The notes beneath the pieces were generated by a model. It was not told the DNA's origin. It worked only from the letters and a program-made list of their open reading frames with translations, and did not search any database. A stretch of 64,000 nt of DNA, from contig CM017572.1 in NCBI GenBank assembly GCA_007844125.1, forward strand, positions 35,227,503-35,291,502. The letters run 5' to 3'. Each line of letters opens with the position of its first letter. Within the stretch, counting starts at the first letter, position 1. This stretch comes from Sinonovacula constricta (taxonomy: Eukaryota; Mollusca; Bivalvia; Cardiida; Solecurtidae). Shown here piece by piece: positions 47,278 to 60,850 of the stretch. Made by a program: the position numbers and the translations under genes.

Positions 47278-47283
47278 TTTATT
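47278..47283 (-). terminator. Polyadenylation signal of gene B
   Basis: AATAAA on the minus strand, 154 bp after the gene B stop codon, the same distance as in gene A. Confidence 0.65.
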
Positions 47284-47436
47284 CCTAAACAAAATGTCGA
47301 TGGAAGATTGTTTTGCTAAAATGTTGATTTAATTCCACTTTTATAACGAGTCACTAATTCACAAAATGTCACAATCAGCAACAAAAGGAGAAACACAAAT
47401 GGAAAACAAAATGTCCGGCAATAATTAATATAAACT

Positions 47437-48016
47437 TTACTTCCATTCCACCATCAGAAGCTCATCACTGTACCCACCGACATACAAGGAACTCCTGCTC
47501 ACATCATAACTGAGGCAGGCTGGACTCCACGTGATCCCATCTTCCTTGGACACTATCTGACCTACCACGTGACCATCCTCGGTCACCTTGACTACGTTGT
47601 GTGAGTTATATCCACTAACAAACACGTGACCGTGATGGTCAGTGGTCACACTCCAGGCATACGACAGTCCGAGATCCTGATTGGAGAGATAGAATATCTC
47701 CCCTCCCGTCCGTGCCGACACATACAAGACCTCTCCCGTCAGCCACATAGACTCGGTCGCCGGAACTGTTCACGGCGATGTGTGTGATGTCAGAGAACAG
47801 GTCCCGGCCGTCGGTATCCATGGAGATCTCCCGCAGCTTCCTGCCACTCCTCACGTCGTGTACATACAAGATGGTATCACACCACCCAGCAGCACAGTAC
47901 AGCAGTCCGCCATGACAGGCGATCCTGTCGGTCTTTTGTCCCAACTCGACGGTTCGTGTCCTGGTCAGACTGTCTGTGTTGTACACGTGGACTTGGGTAG
48001 AATGGAGGAAGGCAAC
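47437..48016 (-). CDS. Gene B last exon: NHL-like propeller, with one frame break
   Basis: Starts after the acceptor tactgtatttccag in phase 0 with VAFLHSTQVHVYNTD and runs to the TAA shared with gene A. Blade strands mirror gene A (RIACHGGLLYC, HIAVNSSGDRVYVADG, VTTDHHGHVFVSGY, LSYDVSRSSLYVGG). At about 47700-47712 the G-rich segment equivalent to gene A's gacggaaggctg has one extra base. The frame entered from the acceptor therefore stops early, about 115 residues after the first blade of this exon. All five other indels against gene A are multiples of three. It is either a recent loss or a sequence error in a homopolymer-like run. Confidence 0.85.
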
Positions 48017-48159
48017 CTGGAAATACAGTAATGTAGACTAGAGTAAAACATTGTAAATGTACAGATTGTGTTGGTGACAAAATACACGTCAGCGTCCATA
48101 GTCGTAAAGGTGCAACCTGAAAATAGAGGGAGAGGAAACAGAACATTAATAAAGTCTTT

Positions 48160-48396
48160 GGCCCGTACACACCAACCATTTTTAGTAACACTTGATAAAG
48201 TCATGGACTTTAATTCACAATATCGTCAGCGTATATTCAGCTATAAGTATGAAATGTTGCATGACAATTTAACTTTGATATTTTGAGCTTAAACTCACAA
48301 TTTAACTACATACAAAAGCTTAGTTTTCTTGGTATAAAATGGTGACTTGCTGTCAGGTCGTGACTTGCAGTAAGAAATGCTTGGTGAATACAGGCC
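48160..48396. mobile_element. MITE with ggcctgtattcaccaa ends (arm B copy)
   Basis: Inverted counterpart of 11081-11310, with the ends ggcccgtacacaccaacc and ttggtgaatacaggcc. Present in both arms at the same place relative to the last exon. Confidence 0.8.
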
Positions 48397-50659
48397 TTCA
48401 TGTCGTGGCACAAGTTCGATCAGTTTGTTTATGGTGGAGTAAACATGGCTGACAGAATATCATCCACACAACAACCTGAAAATATAAACATGCAAAGCAG
48501 GTTAACATTAAAATGACATTGTAAACAAATGCTAGTAAAATGGCACTTTTCAATTAGCTTGCTATTGCCTGGTCCAAATACAGGAAAAATACAACTCAAT
48601 AACCACCCGAATATACAAATCTGTACACTTGCTACACACGCTGTCCTCCTGGCTCGGTTGAGTTTGAGTGCGGGGGAAAGTCGCCATTTGTGTCTGAAAA
48701 TGTGGAAATGTAGAAACCATGGTCATTTATCTGAACACGTTAAACGATTTGCAATAACTAAAATAAAAGACAATCAACATTTAAATCGAGTTTAATCTAT
48801 TTACGTCTTGCTTTTTGAATCAGTAACAAATTAAGTAAACTTACAGTAAATGTGTAAAATGCATTAAGTCTAGATCTAACCATTTACAATAAACAGAGAT
48901 CTAAAACACAGCCCTCGTTTGGGAACAGTATTTTAACTATATATAAGCATATATAAGCAATTTAAAAAGGCATATATTCAAAAGTTTTATTAGAATATTC
49001 AAACTTATACTTTACAAGATATCTTTGTACATTTTTCCTCAAGACCGCACAGAATCCATCTCACTTTTGCTGATTTCATGAACGCTCAACTTGTTGTTTT
49101 TCAAATATTTATGACGTCATATTTTGTCGCGTGACGTATGAAATGTGTACAGCTGTTTGTATACATGTACGCGATAACCTGTGTTCGGCATACTACTTTA
49201 TGATCAATGTGAGCAATTTCGAAGGATAAATCAAGCTTATTTTGATATATGTTCGGCACACTACATTATTTGATATATATTGCTACAATGCTGGAGCGTA
49301 GCTTGGCTTTTGATGTGTCGGGTTGGGGGCGGGGCGTGCTAAATTCAATAATATCGCACGAATATATTCTTCTTTGTCGATCACAGAATCAATGTTAATG
49401 TTGAAATCGATGTAGATGCTCCATCTGCCGGACTATATCTCAAGTCCGTGAGACAATCATTAAATGTGTATAAAGTATAGTTATTTATGAATAATTATAA
49501 CAATTAGCATCGTAAACCTCGTGTTTATATAATTTCTTCATTGATAGGGCAGTACAACTGGTATCTCCTGTAAGTGGAAAAAAAGGCATCAAGACAACAA
49601 TAAAAACCGAAATTCAGTTCTTGACGTGTCGACAATTTGTTTTAACACTTATTTTCATACGATTTATTGGCATATTGTTGTTGCTCTCATGTTGTTTGAA
49701 CCTTTAATTAATACACAAAACTCTGAGAGCAGTCTTCTATTAAACGTCTTATGCGTTCATTAAAACGATCACAAACTTCACTAGGAATAATGCAACAGCT
49801 TTTGTTTAATGGTGTAAAGAAGTAAGCAATAATCTCCAAAGTTCTAATGCATTCAAATATTCATTAACCGACTGGCGTAGCTTGGGCGGAACTGCTTACA
49901 CCGTGCAAGATTGTCGAACGGCGATTACTATTTTAACTTCATTTCCTTTCTTCTTCCGATTTGCCATTTTTACTAAAAATTGGTTTATTATTGCAATTTG
50001 TGTGTGCGTGCGCTCGTTTGTGCGTGCGTGTCTATGTGTGTGTAAACGGAGCATTCTTAAGGTAGCTTCTAAAATTTCTACCTTTCATACAGAGTAAAGA
50101 ACAATTTCACTCCTTGGCGCGTAACCTCAAATACCCACCAAGAAGGGAGATAACATTAGGTAAATGAGTCAGTCAGAATAACGCCCCTTCCATAACGAAA
50201 TGAGGGAATCACTACCACTTGCTAAATATATTTTGAAATGAAACAGGCGTTTATTATCTCACAAACAGTCTCTCCGCTTAGCAGGGCCAAGCTTACTTAA
50301 CCAAAAAGAGCACTACTATGACAGCATATTGTGAAACATATTCAAAGCAACAGTGACAAGATTGACAAAAGAGCGACCCAAAACTTACACTTCCAATAAG
50401 GTACCTATATATAATATAATATATAAATCCTGATAATTAACACACATCAGATTCTCTCCTGCTTTCCCGAACGCACGCCAAATGACGGTCGCGGCAGTCT
50501 AATTGTAAACGTTAATTCCAATTACGTCACGTAGGGAATGAATCTCTTACATTGAATATGTTCAGTCAAAACAAACGGTTTACAATGCTTGGTGTCTTCA
50601 CCTAATGATAAATGTATTTATTTCTATACTGTAATTTAAACACCATTTGTTGTTCTTAT

Positions 50660-51050
50660 TTTTTTTCGTAATATAAGACATTAAACTCGAATACTGCTCT
50701 GTACAGTTTTCCTACATATCATGGTTGTCTTATGTTGTCGCTGAATATACCACAATGATGACTATAAATCTCCACAATGTCAGTCACAGTTCCGGTACCT
50801 TAAATAGTTATTGTTGCAATTACAATAGTGTCAGGCAATACCGCATACATGTATGCTAACAGTGATTGAAATGTACTTCTCTTTTGTGACGTATTTTAAA
50901 ACTTTTTATTGCTTTACATATATCTGCTTATCGTGACTATTTATCTCTCTTTCGACAACTTGTCACTCTCTTTTTCTGTGTAAGCATTCGAAATTATACT
51001 TTTCTCTCTATCTTCTTCCAGTTGACTCAATGATTTCCTACTGTTTTTCT
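50660..51050. other. Unique AT-rich segment outside arm B
   Basis: No gene or repeat partner seen. The homology to arm A ends near 50.66 kb. Confidence 0.5.
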
Positions 51051-52312
51051 CTCAGCACATTTCGCATCTCTTTTTATGTACATTTATATACATAGGTTTG
51101 GGATTCGAGGCCATCCCCCTCCACACACACCGTACACACACCGTACAGCAGTAAATTATTTAAATAAATTATAAGTACAATAAATAATGATAAGACAAAT
51201 ATAGTGCAAAAGTTAAAACAACCGGCAAATCATAGATTGTTAAATACCGCACTGAAAAAGAAACAAATAATCAATAGTTAATGCTTTGAAAGGTATTATG
51301 TGTGTACTAATATAAACATGGTCTGAATCAAATCAAACAGAGGTGGACAAATACTATCTGTACAAAAGGAATCTAAAAAGAAATAGATATATTTGCATTG
51401 TACAAATTACATATGAAACAACACTTTTAAATGTTTACATAATAATAATACTGGGTATTTAAAGTAAAAATAGTGGTATTATAAAGGTGGTATTATTAGT
51501 AAAATATATTGGTTGTGATATTATAATATTTCTACCATGTGATATTGCTGTACACATATAAAATTACAGTGTTTGTTGTGGCATAGGGTGACAGTGTTGG
51601 TATACATATTACCCCGCTGGGCAGCACCGGTATCGTTGGACGCAGGGCTGGAACTTATACGTGCTTGCCCACAGTGTCTAAGTCACACACCCCGGGGATC
51701 ATGCTCAACTGTCCCTTATAGGTGTGGTTGCTTATTGGGTTATGGTAGTAATAAATCAACCATCTCCAATTATTTACATCCTGTTGTTACGGGCAAGTGA
51801 ATAAGTTTCCTGCCCAATATATTCAGGTAGTTTTAATTTTATAATCTTATAAATCAATATAATACATGTATAGATATTGGACTCTATGCCTATTATGGTT
51901 TGGTCATTATGTTTAATATATCTATACTGTAACATAATAATTATTCTTTTTTTATTCTTTTTTATTCTTTTTTATTTTATTCTTTTATTTTTATTCTTTT
52001 TTTTAAATTTGTTATTCCCTCAAATGGACCCCATTGGAAATAAGCTTTCAGCTTAATGGGCTATCCATAGGCCCCCAGCATCCAGTTACAACACATGTAT
52101 AATTAAAATGTTTTATTAAAAGTATGCCTCCATGGTTGTACATTGTCTTAGTCTTAAGATGCTAGTCAGTAATCTTTTGTACATTGTGTATGTCAGTGTA
52201 TATACTGTTGTAAAACTCTTGTCTGTGATTTTATTGAATATTTCTGTGATCATGTGTTATAATGTGCTTATGACCTTAAATGTCAATAAATAAATAAATA
52301 AATAAATAACAC
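51050..52312 (+). mobile_element. 3' end of a non-LTR retrotransposon
   Basis: Contains ggaccccattggaaataagc and tttcagcttaatgggctatc, then a downstream tgtacattgtgtatgtc block and an (AAAT)n tail at 52287-52310. This layout is common at LINE 3' ends. A (TTTTATTC)n tract sits at 51945-52005. No reverse transcriptase is readable in this copy. The 5' limit is a guess. Confidence 0.65.
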
Positions 52313-52599
52313 AAATTTAGAGATAGTATGTTTATCAATCGCCCAGTTGTCAGTGCTTCTAATATATAAGCGCATTTTCTATCCATATGGGTTAATGGAG
52401 GGAGACAAGTAGTTGTGTGAGATGTAAGGGAGGTCACTCTCCATACCCGGAAGTAGCGGGGTTACAAAAGGATTCCTTGTGTATTTTGATTATATTTCCA
52501 TAAAATAAATTGGATTGAAGGATCTTTCAAAGGTATTATGTATCAGTTATTTCTGTATTTTGATTTAATAGTACATTATCCCCGGTTGTGGGTTTAATA

Positions 52600-53450
52600 G
52601 CTGCTATTTCTTTTGCATTTATGGTGACTTCTGGTGTTTGCACACTACACAAACAATATTATTTTCATAACATTATCGGTTATGGCTAGAAGGAACACAG
52701 CATCGGCATTAGTTCTTTCTTTAAAATATGAGTTGTGGTTATCTGGTACAGGTATTGTTCGACACTGTGGACAATCTGAAGCCAACAGTGGGAGGGCTCT
52801 ATTGGGAGTTGGGCCCGGGACCAGAGTCCGTTGCGATATTTGGCAGATTGGAAGGATGAGCGCCTGCAAGAGTATGTTTGGGTCTCCCAGGCAATGCGAG
52901 AGAAACTCTCCCAACATCCATCTGCCCCCCCCCCCCCCGCTTCCATACGGTTGACGTGGCGAATGGCTGAACCGAGTAGCTCGGCATAAGTCGTTAACAG
53001 TGTTTAATTAAACCTGCTAAATATAAAATGAATGTGTATAGTACATGAATGCGGGGTGGATCTTTCACCCAAATAATATAATTAATTTATGATTGTCCAG
53101 AAGATATAGTATTAGGTTCAGCGGAGACAAGTCCTCCCGACATCCCCCGACCCAATCCCGAGCCTCTCGGGCCTCGGCCGTGCTAGAACCCACTGGATGA
53201 CAGTATATGGGAAAATTGGTCCCTATTAACTACATTATCATATGCATGTATTTTTATTTTTAAAAGGGAGCCTGCAGAGTCGAGTCCTCCCAACTTTCCC
53301 CTGCCCAGGTCCAAGATTCTTGTGCCGTGCCCAGGGGCTGGTCCGGACATGCCGCGCTAGGCTCCCTGATGATGACTTTACCCAGAACAATATTATGTTA
53401 ATAAAGGTATTGAGGTTGGAGCCACCTTTAATAACATTACTGTACTGATT
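52600..53450. repeat. GC-richer block with duplicated about 170-bp unit
   Basis: Two diverged units (about 53115-53225 and 53270-53390) share gag-caagtcctccc / gagtcctccc, the cccgacc-cccag runs and gccgtgc. A C-run (52925-52939) and tgttcgacactgtggacaat lie before. The 90-106-residue frames on both strands overlap one another and have no known domain. Possibly part of a retroelement. Not resolved. Confidence 0.4.
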
Positions 53451-53989
53451 TTACTATTACCATTATTTTTACTACTAGAGTCTTACTATTATTAGTGATA
53501 CAAATCGGATAGTCCGTTCTATTTCAATTATGATGAAAGGACTAATTTATAAGATAACAAATGGGAAAAATGTAGCCGACTGGTATAGTAGGCGTTGGTC
53601 CATGCAAGTGCAATTCTTAGTTGGATTATCAGTTCAATTCTGATGTGGATCCGTCTAGATGCATGCCTGTCGACTACAGTTATGATATTTTATTAAATTT
53701 TAATTTATGTTAAATCGTTTTTCCTCTCGGGCGTCCATCTCTCTTTTTGAGATATAAAAAGTAAACAAAAGTGAATATTTTGCTTGATGATGTGGTAAAC
53801 AATATACCACAGTAAATGGAGTATGCAGACTAGGCATATTCCTAATTAGTAAATATTATCTGTGACTGCACTATCTACTGTCTTGTTCCAAGGATACTTC
53901 TACCTACACACAATCAGTAATCAAAACCATTCGTCGTATAATTACAAAAGATAGCAGCTTGATTATTTCTGATTGAAACTTTTATTATT

Positions 53990-54580
53990 ATCATAGAGCA
54001 CGGAATGGCAGTAAACAAGACTTTCGTGGCGTCTAGCGTGTTCGCAAGCTTTTGCTAAGATCTGACTCAGTGACCTACTTTTTGACCCCATGTGACCCAA
54101 TTAAGAACTCCTCCAAGATTTTATGGAGACAAAGATTCTGACCAAGTTTGATGAAGATTGGCCTATAAATGTGGCCTCTAGTGTGGTCACAAGCTTTTTA
54201 AAAAGATTTGACATAGTGACCTACTTTCTGACTACACCTGACCAAGTTAGGAATTCATTCAACATTTCATGCTGCCAAACATTCTGACCAAGGTTGGTGA
54301 AGATTGGGCTATAAATGTGGTCTCTAGTGTGTTCACAATTTTTTCCTAAAATTAGACCTTTTGTCCTAGTTTTTTGACCCCAGGTGATCCAATAATGAAC
54401 TCATCCAAGATTTCATGCAGACAAATATTCTGACCAAGTTTCATGAAGATTGGATAAAAACAATAACCTCTAGTGTCTTCACAAGATAAAATGTTGACGC
54501 CGCAAGACAAACGCCAGAAGGGGTATCAGAAAAGCTTACCTCGAGCTCGTTGTGCTCGGGTGAGCTAAAAAGGCAAATAT
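53990..54580 (+). mobile_element. Helitron-like / pearl-like element with tandem core
   Basis: Three to four diverged units of about 130 bp each carry ctactttttgaccccatgtg, gacccaat and attctgaccaagtttgatga plus agattgg. The block ends in a strong hairpin (stem 54535-54546 with 54554-54564) immediately followed by CTAA. Tandem cores with a terminal hairpin plus CTRR are features of Helitron-type non-autonomous elements, and similar units are common in bivalves. No Rep/helicase here. Confidence 0.6.
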
Positions 54581-55440
54581 CTTCCAGTTTTGAATACTCA
54601 CAAAAAGATGTGACAATGTTTCCTCTCTTAAATTGCAAAAGCAGAAAAATAGCCTGTTTGAAATGTTCATTTTTTTCTTCAAATAGTTTTGTTCCAAGAA
54701 TTCTGTCTACAATTCTGGTATTAAACCATTGGGAATATGTATCTTTTGTTTATTTAAAAACAGAGCCATAAACACTCTTCCAATTTTAAGGTTATATTTA
54801 TATATATATTTATCCATTTTTGTTTCATTATTTTCAATATATAATCTATACACTTGTTTATTAAAATATGTTGTTAATACAATGTTCGCATGATATGGAG
54901 TACATGGATGTATATGTTTAACCAGAGTCTTTGTTATAGCGGATATGTTTCATTTTTATATATGATAAGATTGCACTATTAAGACAGTGGTAATTAAAAA
55001 AAAGAATCTGAACCTATACTGCATTCAGTTGATTCCAAACTTAAAAAAGCTCCATTAGAATTTAAAATATCTTTTACAAGCCTGATACCTCTATTAAACA
55101 TATGTTTAACTAAACATGGTTAATGTATGTGAAATATGTCATTATAAAAAAGAGGCATATTAACCAAAATGTCAATCTTATCTATGCTTATATTATGAGT
55201 AAGAGAAATAAATGCTTTCAAAACATCTCTCTAGAACATTTGTTTTAAACTTTACCTTATTGTTTGCTTATAGTTTTCTTCCTCTCTCTCACTCTAGCAC
55301 CCGTTCGCATTATCTATATGCCCCAAGCATATCTTTTCCTCCGTCTTCCATTCCAGGTGTCTCTTCCTTTGAACATTTCTCATATAATCTTAACCTCCAA
55401 TTTTACCAAAACAGTATGCTTAAAGTAACATCAGAATTAT
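54580..55440. other. AT-rich intronic segment without gene
   Basis: No domain-bearing frame or repeat partner recognised. Confidence 0.5.
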
Positions 55441-58400
55441 GAGCAGAATCTATCTAAGTGATAAACAACATAATATTCAAAGTAATTTCAGAATTGTGAG
55501 GACACAGTTTCTCAGTCATGAACAAGACCATGCTTACAGTAAGTAACATCAGAATTATGAGTGAACTGTATCTCAGTCATAAACGACACAATGCTTTCAG
55601 TGAGTAACATCAGAATTATGAGTGAACTGTATCTCAGTCATAAGTTGCACAGCGCTTAGAGTGAGTAACATCAGAATTATGAACGAACTGTATCTCAGAT
55701 ATAACTGACCCAACGCTTAGAGTGAGTTATATCAGAATTATGAGCGGACTGTATCTTAGTCATAACTTACACATTGCTTAGAGTAAGTAAAATCAGAATT
55801 GTGAACGGACTGTATCTCAGTCATAACTGTCACGGCGCTTAGAGTGAGTAACATCAGAATTATGAGCGGACTGTATCTCAGATATAACTGACACAATGCT
55901 TACAGTAAGTAACATCAGAATTATGAGCGGACTGTATTTCAGTCACAACTGACACAATGCTTAGAGTGAGTAACATCGGAATTATGAACGGACAATATCT
56001 CAGTCATAACTGACACAATGCTTACAGTGAGTAACATCAGAATTATGAGTGAACTGTATCTCAGTCATAACTGACAGAGCGCTTAGAGTAAGTAACATCA
56101 GAATTGTGAGCGGACTGTATCTCAGATATAACTGACACAATGCTTACAGTAAGTAACATCAGAATTATGAGCGGACTGTATTTTAGTCACAACTGACACA
56201 ATGCTAAGAGTGAGTAACATCGGAATTATGAACAGACAATATCTCAGTCATAACTGACACAATGCTTACAGTAACATCAGAATTATGAGTGAACTGTATC
56301 TCTGTCATAACTGACAGAGCGCTTAGAGTAAGTAACATCAGAATTGTGAGCGGACTGTATCTCAGTCATAACTTACACATTGCTTAGAGTAAGTAAAATC
56401 AGAATTATGAGCGTACTGTATCTCAGTCATTACGTACACAGAGGTAAGACTGAGTAACATCAGAATTATGAAGACTGTATCTCAGTTATAACTGAAAACG
56501 CTTAGAGTGAGTAACATCAAAGTTATGAGTGGACTGTATCTAAGTTATAACTGACACAACGCTTAGCGAGAGTAACATCAGAATTATGAGCGGACTGTAT
56601 CTCAGTCATAACTGACACAGCACTTAGAGTGGGTAACATCAGAATTATGAGTAGACAGTATCTCAGTCATAACTGACACAACGCTTAGAGTAACATCAGA
56701 ATTATGAGCGGACTGTATCTCGATCATAATTTACACAGCGCTTAGAGTGAGTAACATCAGAATTATGAGTGAACTGTATCTCATTCATAACTGACCCAAC
56801 GCTTAGAGTGAGTAGGATAGGAATTGTGAGCGGACTGTATCTCATCCATAACCGAGACAATGCCTAGAGTGAGTAACATCAGAATTATGGGCAGACTGTA
56901 TCTTACTCATAACCGAGACAGCGCTTAGCGTGAGTAACATCAGAATTATGGGCGGACTGTATCTCAGTCATAACCGAGACAATGCGTAGAGTGAGTAACA
57001 TCAGAAATGTGGGCGGACTGTATCTCTGTCATTAAATGTAACAATCAGAATTATGAGCGGACTGTATCTCAGTCATAACTTACACAGCGCTTAGAGTAAC
57101 ATCAGAATCATGAGCGGACTGTATCATAGTCATAACTGGCACAATGTTTAGAGCAAGTAACATCAAAATCATGGGCGGATTGTATCTCAGTCATTAAATG
57201 TAACAATGCTTAGAGTGAGTAACATCAGAATTATGAGCAGACTGTATCTCAGTTATAACAGACACAAGGCTTAGTGTGAGTAACATCAGAATTATGAGCG
57301 GACTGTATCTCAGTCATAAGTTACACAGCACTTAGATTGAGTAACATCAGAATTATGAGTGGACTGTATCTCAGTCATAACTTACACAGCACTTAGAGTG
57401 AGTAACATCAGAATTATGAACAGCCTGTATCTCAGTTATAACTGACAACGCTTGGAGTAAGTAACATCAGATTTATGAGCGGACTGTATCTCAGTCATAA
57501 CTGACACAACGATTAGAGTGAGTAACATCAAAGTTATGAGTGGACTGTATCTCAGGTATAACTGACACAATGCTTAGCGTGAGTAACATCAGAATTATGA
57601 GCAGACTGTTTCTCAGTCATAACTGACACAGCGCTTCGAGTGAGTAACATCAGAATTATGGGCGGACTGTATCTCAGTCATAACTTACATTGCGCTTAGA
57701 GTAAGTAACATCAGAATTGTGAGCGGACTGTATCTAAGTCATAACTGATACAACGCTTAGAGTTAGTAACATCAGAATTATGAACGGACTGTATCTCAAT
57801 CATAACTAACACAAGGCTTAGAGTGAGTAACATCAGTATTATGAGCGGACTTTATCTCAGTCACAACTGACACAATGCTTAGAGTGAGTAACATCAGAAT
57901 TACGAGCAGAATGTATCTCAGTCATAACTAACACAGCGCTTAGAGTAAGTAACATCAGAATTGTAAGCAGACTGTATCTCAGTCATAACTGGCACATCGC
58001 TTAGAGTGAGTAAGATCAGAATCGTGAGCAGACGGTATCTCAATCATAACCGAGACAACACTTAGAGTGAGTAACATCAGAATTATGAGCGGACTGGATC
58101 TTAGTCATAACTGACACAACGCTTAGAGTGAGTAACATCAGAATTATGAGTGGATTGTATCTCATTCATAACTGACACAGCGCTTAGAGTGAGAAGCATC
58201 AGAATTATGAGCGGCATGTATCTCAGTCATAACTGACCCAACACTTAGCGTAAGTAACACCAGAATTATGAGCGGACTATATCTCAGTCATAACTGACAC
58301 ACTGCTTAGAGTGAGTAACATCAGAATTATGAGTAGACTGTATCTCAGTCATAACTGACACACTGCTTAGAGTGAGTAACATCAGAATTATGAGCGGGCT

Positions 58401-60275
58401 GTATCTCAGTCATAACTGACACAATGCTTAGAGTGAGTAACATCAGAATTATGAGTAGATTGTATCTCAGTCATAACCGAGACAATGCTTAGAGTGAGTA
58501 ACATCAGAATTATGAGCAGACTGTATCTCAGTCATAACTCACACAAGGCTTACAGTGAGTAACATGAGAATTATGAGCAGACTGTATCTCAGTCATAACT
58601 TACACAGCGCTTAGAGTGAGTAACATCAGAATTATGAGCGGACTGTATCTCAGTCATAACTTACACAGCGCTTAGAGTGAAAAACGTCATAATTATGAGC
58701 GGACTGTATCTCAGTTATAACTGACACAACGCTTAGAGTGAATTATATCAGAATTATGAGCGGACTGTCTCTCAGTCATAACTGACACAACGCTTAGAGT
58801 AACATCATAATCGTTAGCGGACTGTATCATATTCATAACAGACACAACGCTTAGAGTGAGTAACATCAAAGTTATGAGTGGACTGTATCTCAGTTATAAC
58901 TGACACAATGCTTAGCGTGACTAACATCAGAATTATGAGCGGACTGTTTCTTAGTCATAACTGACACAGCGCTTAGAGTGAGTAACATCAGAATTATGAG
59001 TAGAATGTATCTCAGACATAACTTACACAGCGCTTAGAGTGAGTAACATCAGAATTATGAGTGGACTGTATCTCAGTTATAACTGACACAACGCTTAGAG
59101 TGAGTAACATCAGAATTATGAGCGGACGGTATCTCAGTCATAACTGACCCAACGCTTAGAGTGAGTAGGATCAGAATTGTGAGCGGACTGTATGTCAGTC
59201 ATAACAGTGACATCGCTTAGAGTGAGTAACATCAGAATTATGGGCGGACTGTATCTCAGTCTTGACCGAGACAATGCTTAGAGCGAGTAACATCAGAATT
59301 ATGGGCAGATTGTATCTCAGTCATTAAACGTAACAATGCTTAGAATGAGTAACATCAGAATTATGAGCAGACTGTTTCTCAGTCATAACTGACACAAGGC
59401 TTAGAGTGAGTAACATCAGAATTATGAGTGGACTGTGTCTCAGTCATAACTTACACAGCGCTTAGAGTGAGTAACATCAGAATTATGAGCGGACTGTATC
59501 TGATTCATAACTGACACAACGCCTAGAGTGAGTAACATCAGAATTATGAGCGGACTGTACCTCAGTCATAACTTACACAGCGCTTAGAGTGAGTAACATC
59601 AGAATTATGAACGGACTGTATTCAGTCATAACTGACAGAGCGGTTAGGGTAAGTAACATCAGAATTGTGAGCGGACTGTATTTCAGTCATAACTGACACA
59701 ACGCTTAGAGTGAGTAACATCAGTATTATGAACAGACTGTATCTCAGTCATAACTGACAGAGTGCTTAGAGTAAGTAACATCAGAATTGTGAGTGGACTG
59801 TATCTCAGTCATAACTGACAGAGTGCTTAGAGTAAGTAACATCAGCATTGTGAGCGGGCTGTATCTCAGTCGTAAACAACACAACGCTTAGAGTGATTAA
59901 TATCAGGACTATAAGCAGAATGTATCTCAGTAATAAACGGCACAATGCTAAGAGTGAGTAACATCAGAATTTTGAGTGCACTGCATTTCAGTCATTAACG
60001 ACATAATGCTTGGATCAAGTAACATCAGAATTATGAGCGGACTGTATCTCAGTCATAACTGACAACGCTAAGAGTGAGTAACATCAGAATTGTGAACGGA
60101 CTGTATCTCAGTCATAACTGACACAACGCTTAGAGTGAGTAACAGCAGAATTGTGAAAGGACTGTATCTCAGTCAGAACTGACACAACTCTTAGAGTAAC
60201 ACCAGAATTATGGGGGGACTGCATTTCAGTCATAAATGACATAATTCTTTGATAGAGTAACATCAGAAGTATGTA
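55440..60275. repeat. 61-bp minisatellite, nearly 80 units
   Basis: Unit approximately taacatcagaattatgagcg, then gactgtatctcagtcataac, then tgacacaacgcttagagtgag. Spacing of successive units is 61 bp where intact (for example the starts near 58321 and 58382). Some units lack the gagtgag segment or a few bases. Subtypes alternate (acacagcgc, acacaacgc, acacaatgc). It lies wholly within the intron of gene B and has no counterpart in gene A. Confidence 0.97.
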
Positions 60276-60850
60276 GCCACAAAATTTCCATGATGTAAGT
60301 CACAAATCCTCCTTAAAAAATTATGAGTTTGTTGTCATAAACACTAATATTGCAGAAAAAAAATATTATTTAAAACTTAAGTCTAAGAAAATTAAAATCA
60401 TTTTTTTAAGAAACTGTTTTTCAATAAGAGCATTTATCTTAGTTTTTGGTTTTGTTTAAAACTATTTATTTACAGTCAAGTTTTTTTTCTCGACTGCCCA
60501 CATTCTGTGAAGAACCAGTCCTCAAGTACTAAGTACACGCAGCATTGTGCACAACAAGTCTTGCCGAAGGACTTACATTGCAAGATCCTTTTCGGGGTTC
60601 AAACGTTGTACCCTCCGATCCAAAGTCCAATGTCTCAACCACTCAACCACAGATGCCCAGCTATGGTTGTCTTAGAGAATGGTAGAATATATTAATATAT
60701 TTGAACACACCTACCATTACAATAACCACGCACATGCAACTTTTTAGACGTTTTAGTTCTTTAATTGTTGGAATATCTTGCGTGTCTATATTATACATGA
60801 TATTATACATCCCAATTAAATCAGCAAAGAGACACGAAAAGTATACTTAC

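Larger units (their letters stand above)
42190..50660 (-). repeat. Outer inverted duplication, arm B
   Basis: Inverted partner of 8.57-17.01 kb (block list given there). It carries gene B's last exon, a MITE copy and the larger 31-bp array. It has its own insertion (43.89-44.23 kb) and lacks the LINE tail of arm A. Confidence 0.9.
48020..60850 (-). other. Intron of gene B (12.8 kb, repeat-rich)
   Basis: Runs from the donor gtaagt (minus strand, 60850) to the acceptor at 48018. It is more than twice as long as the matching intron of gene A because of the LINE tail, the Helitron-like block and the 61-bp minisatellite. The 48.0-50.66 kb part matches gene A's intron. Confidence 0.7.

Noticed and set aside
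47765..48031. Plus-strand frames opposite the last exon of gene B (and minus-strand frames at 11425-11863 opposite gene A)
   Set aside because: Antisense shadows of the propeller exon with no domain of their own.
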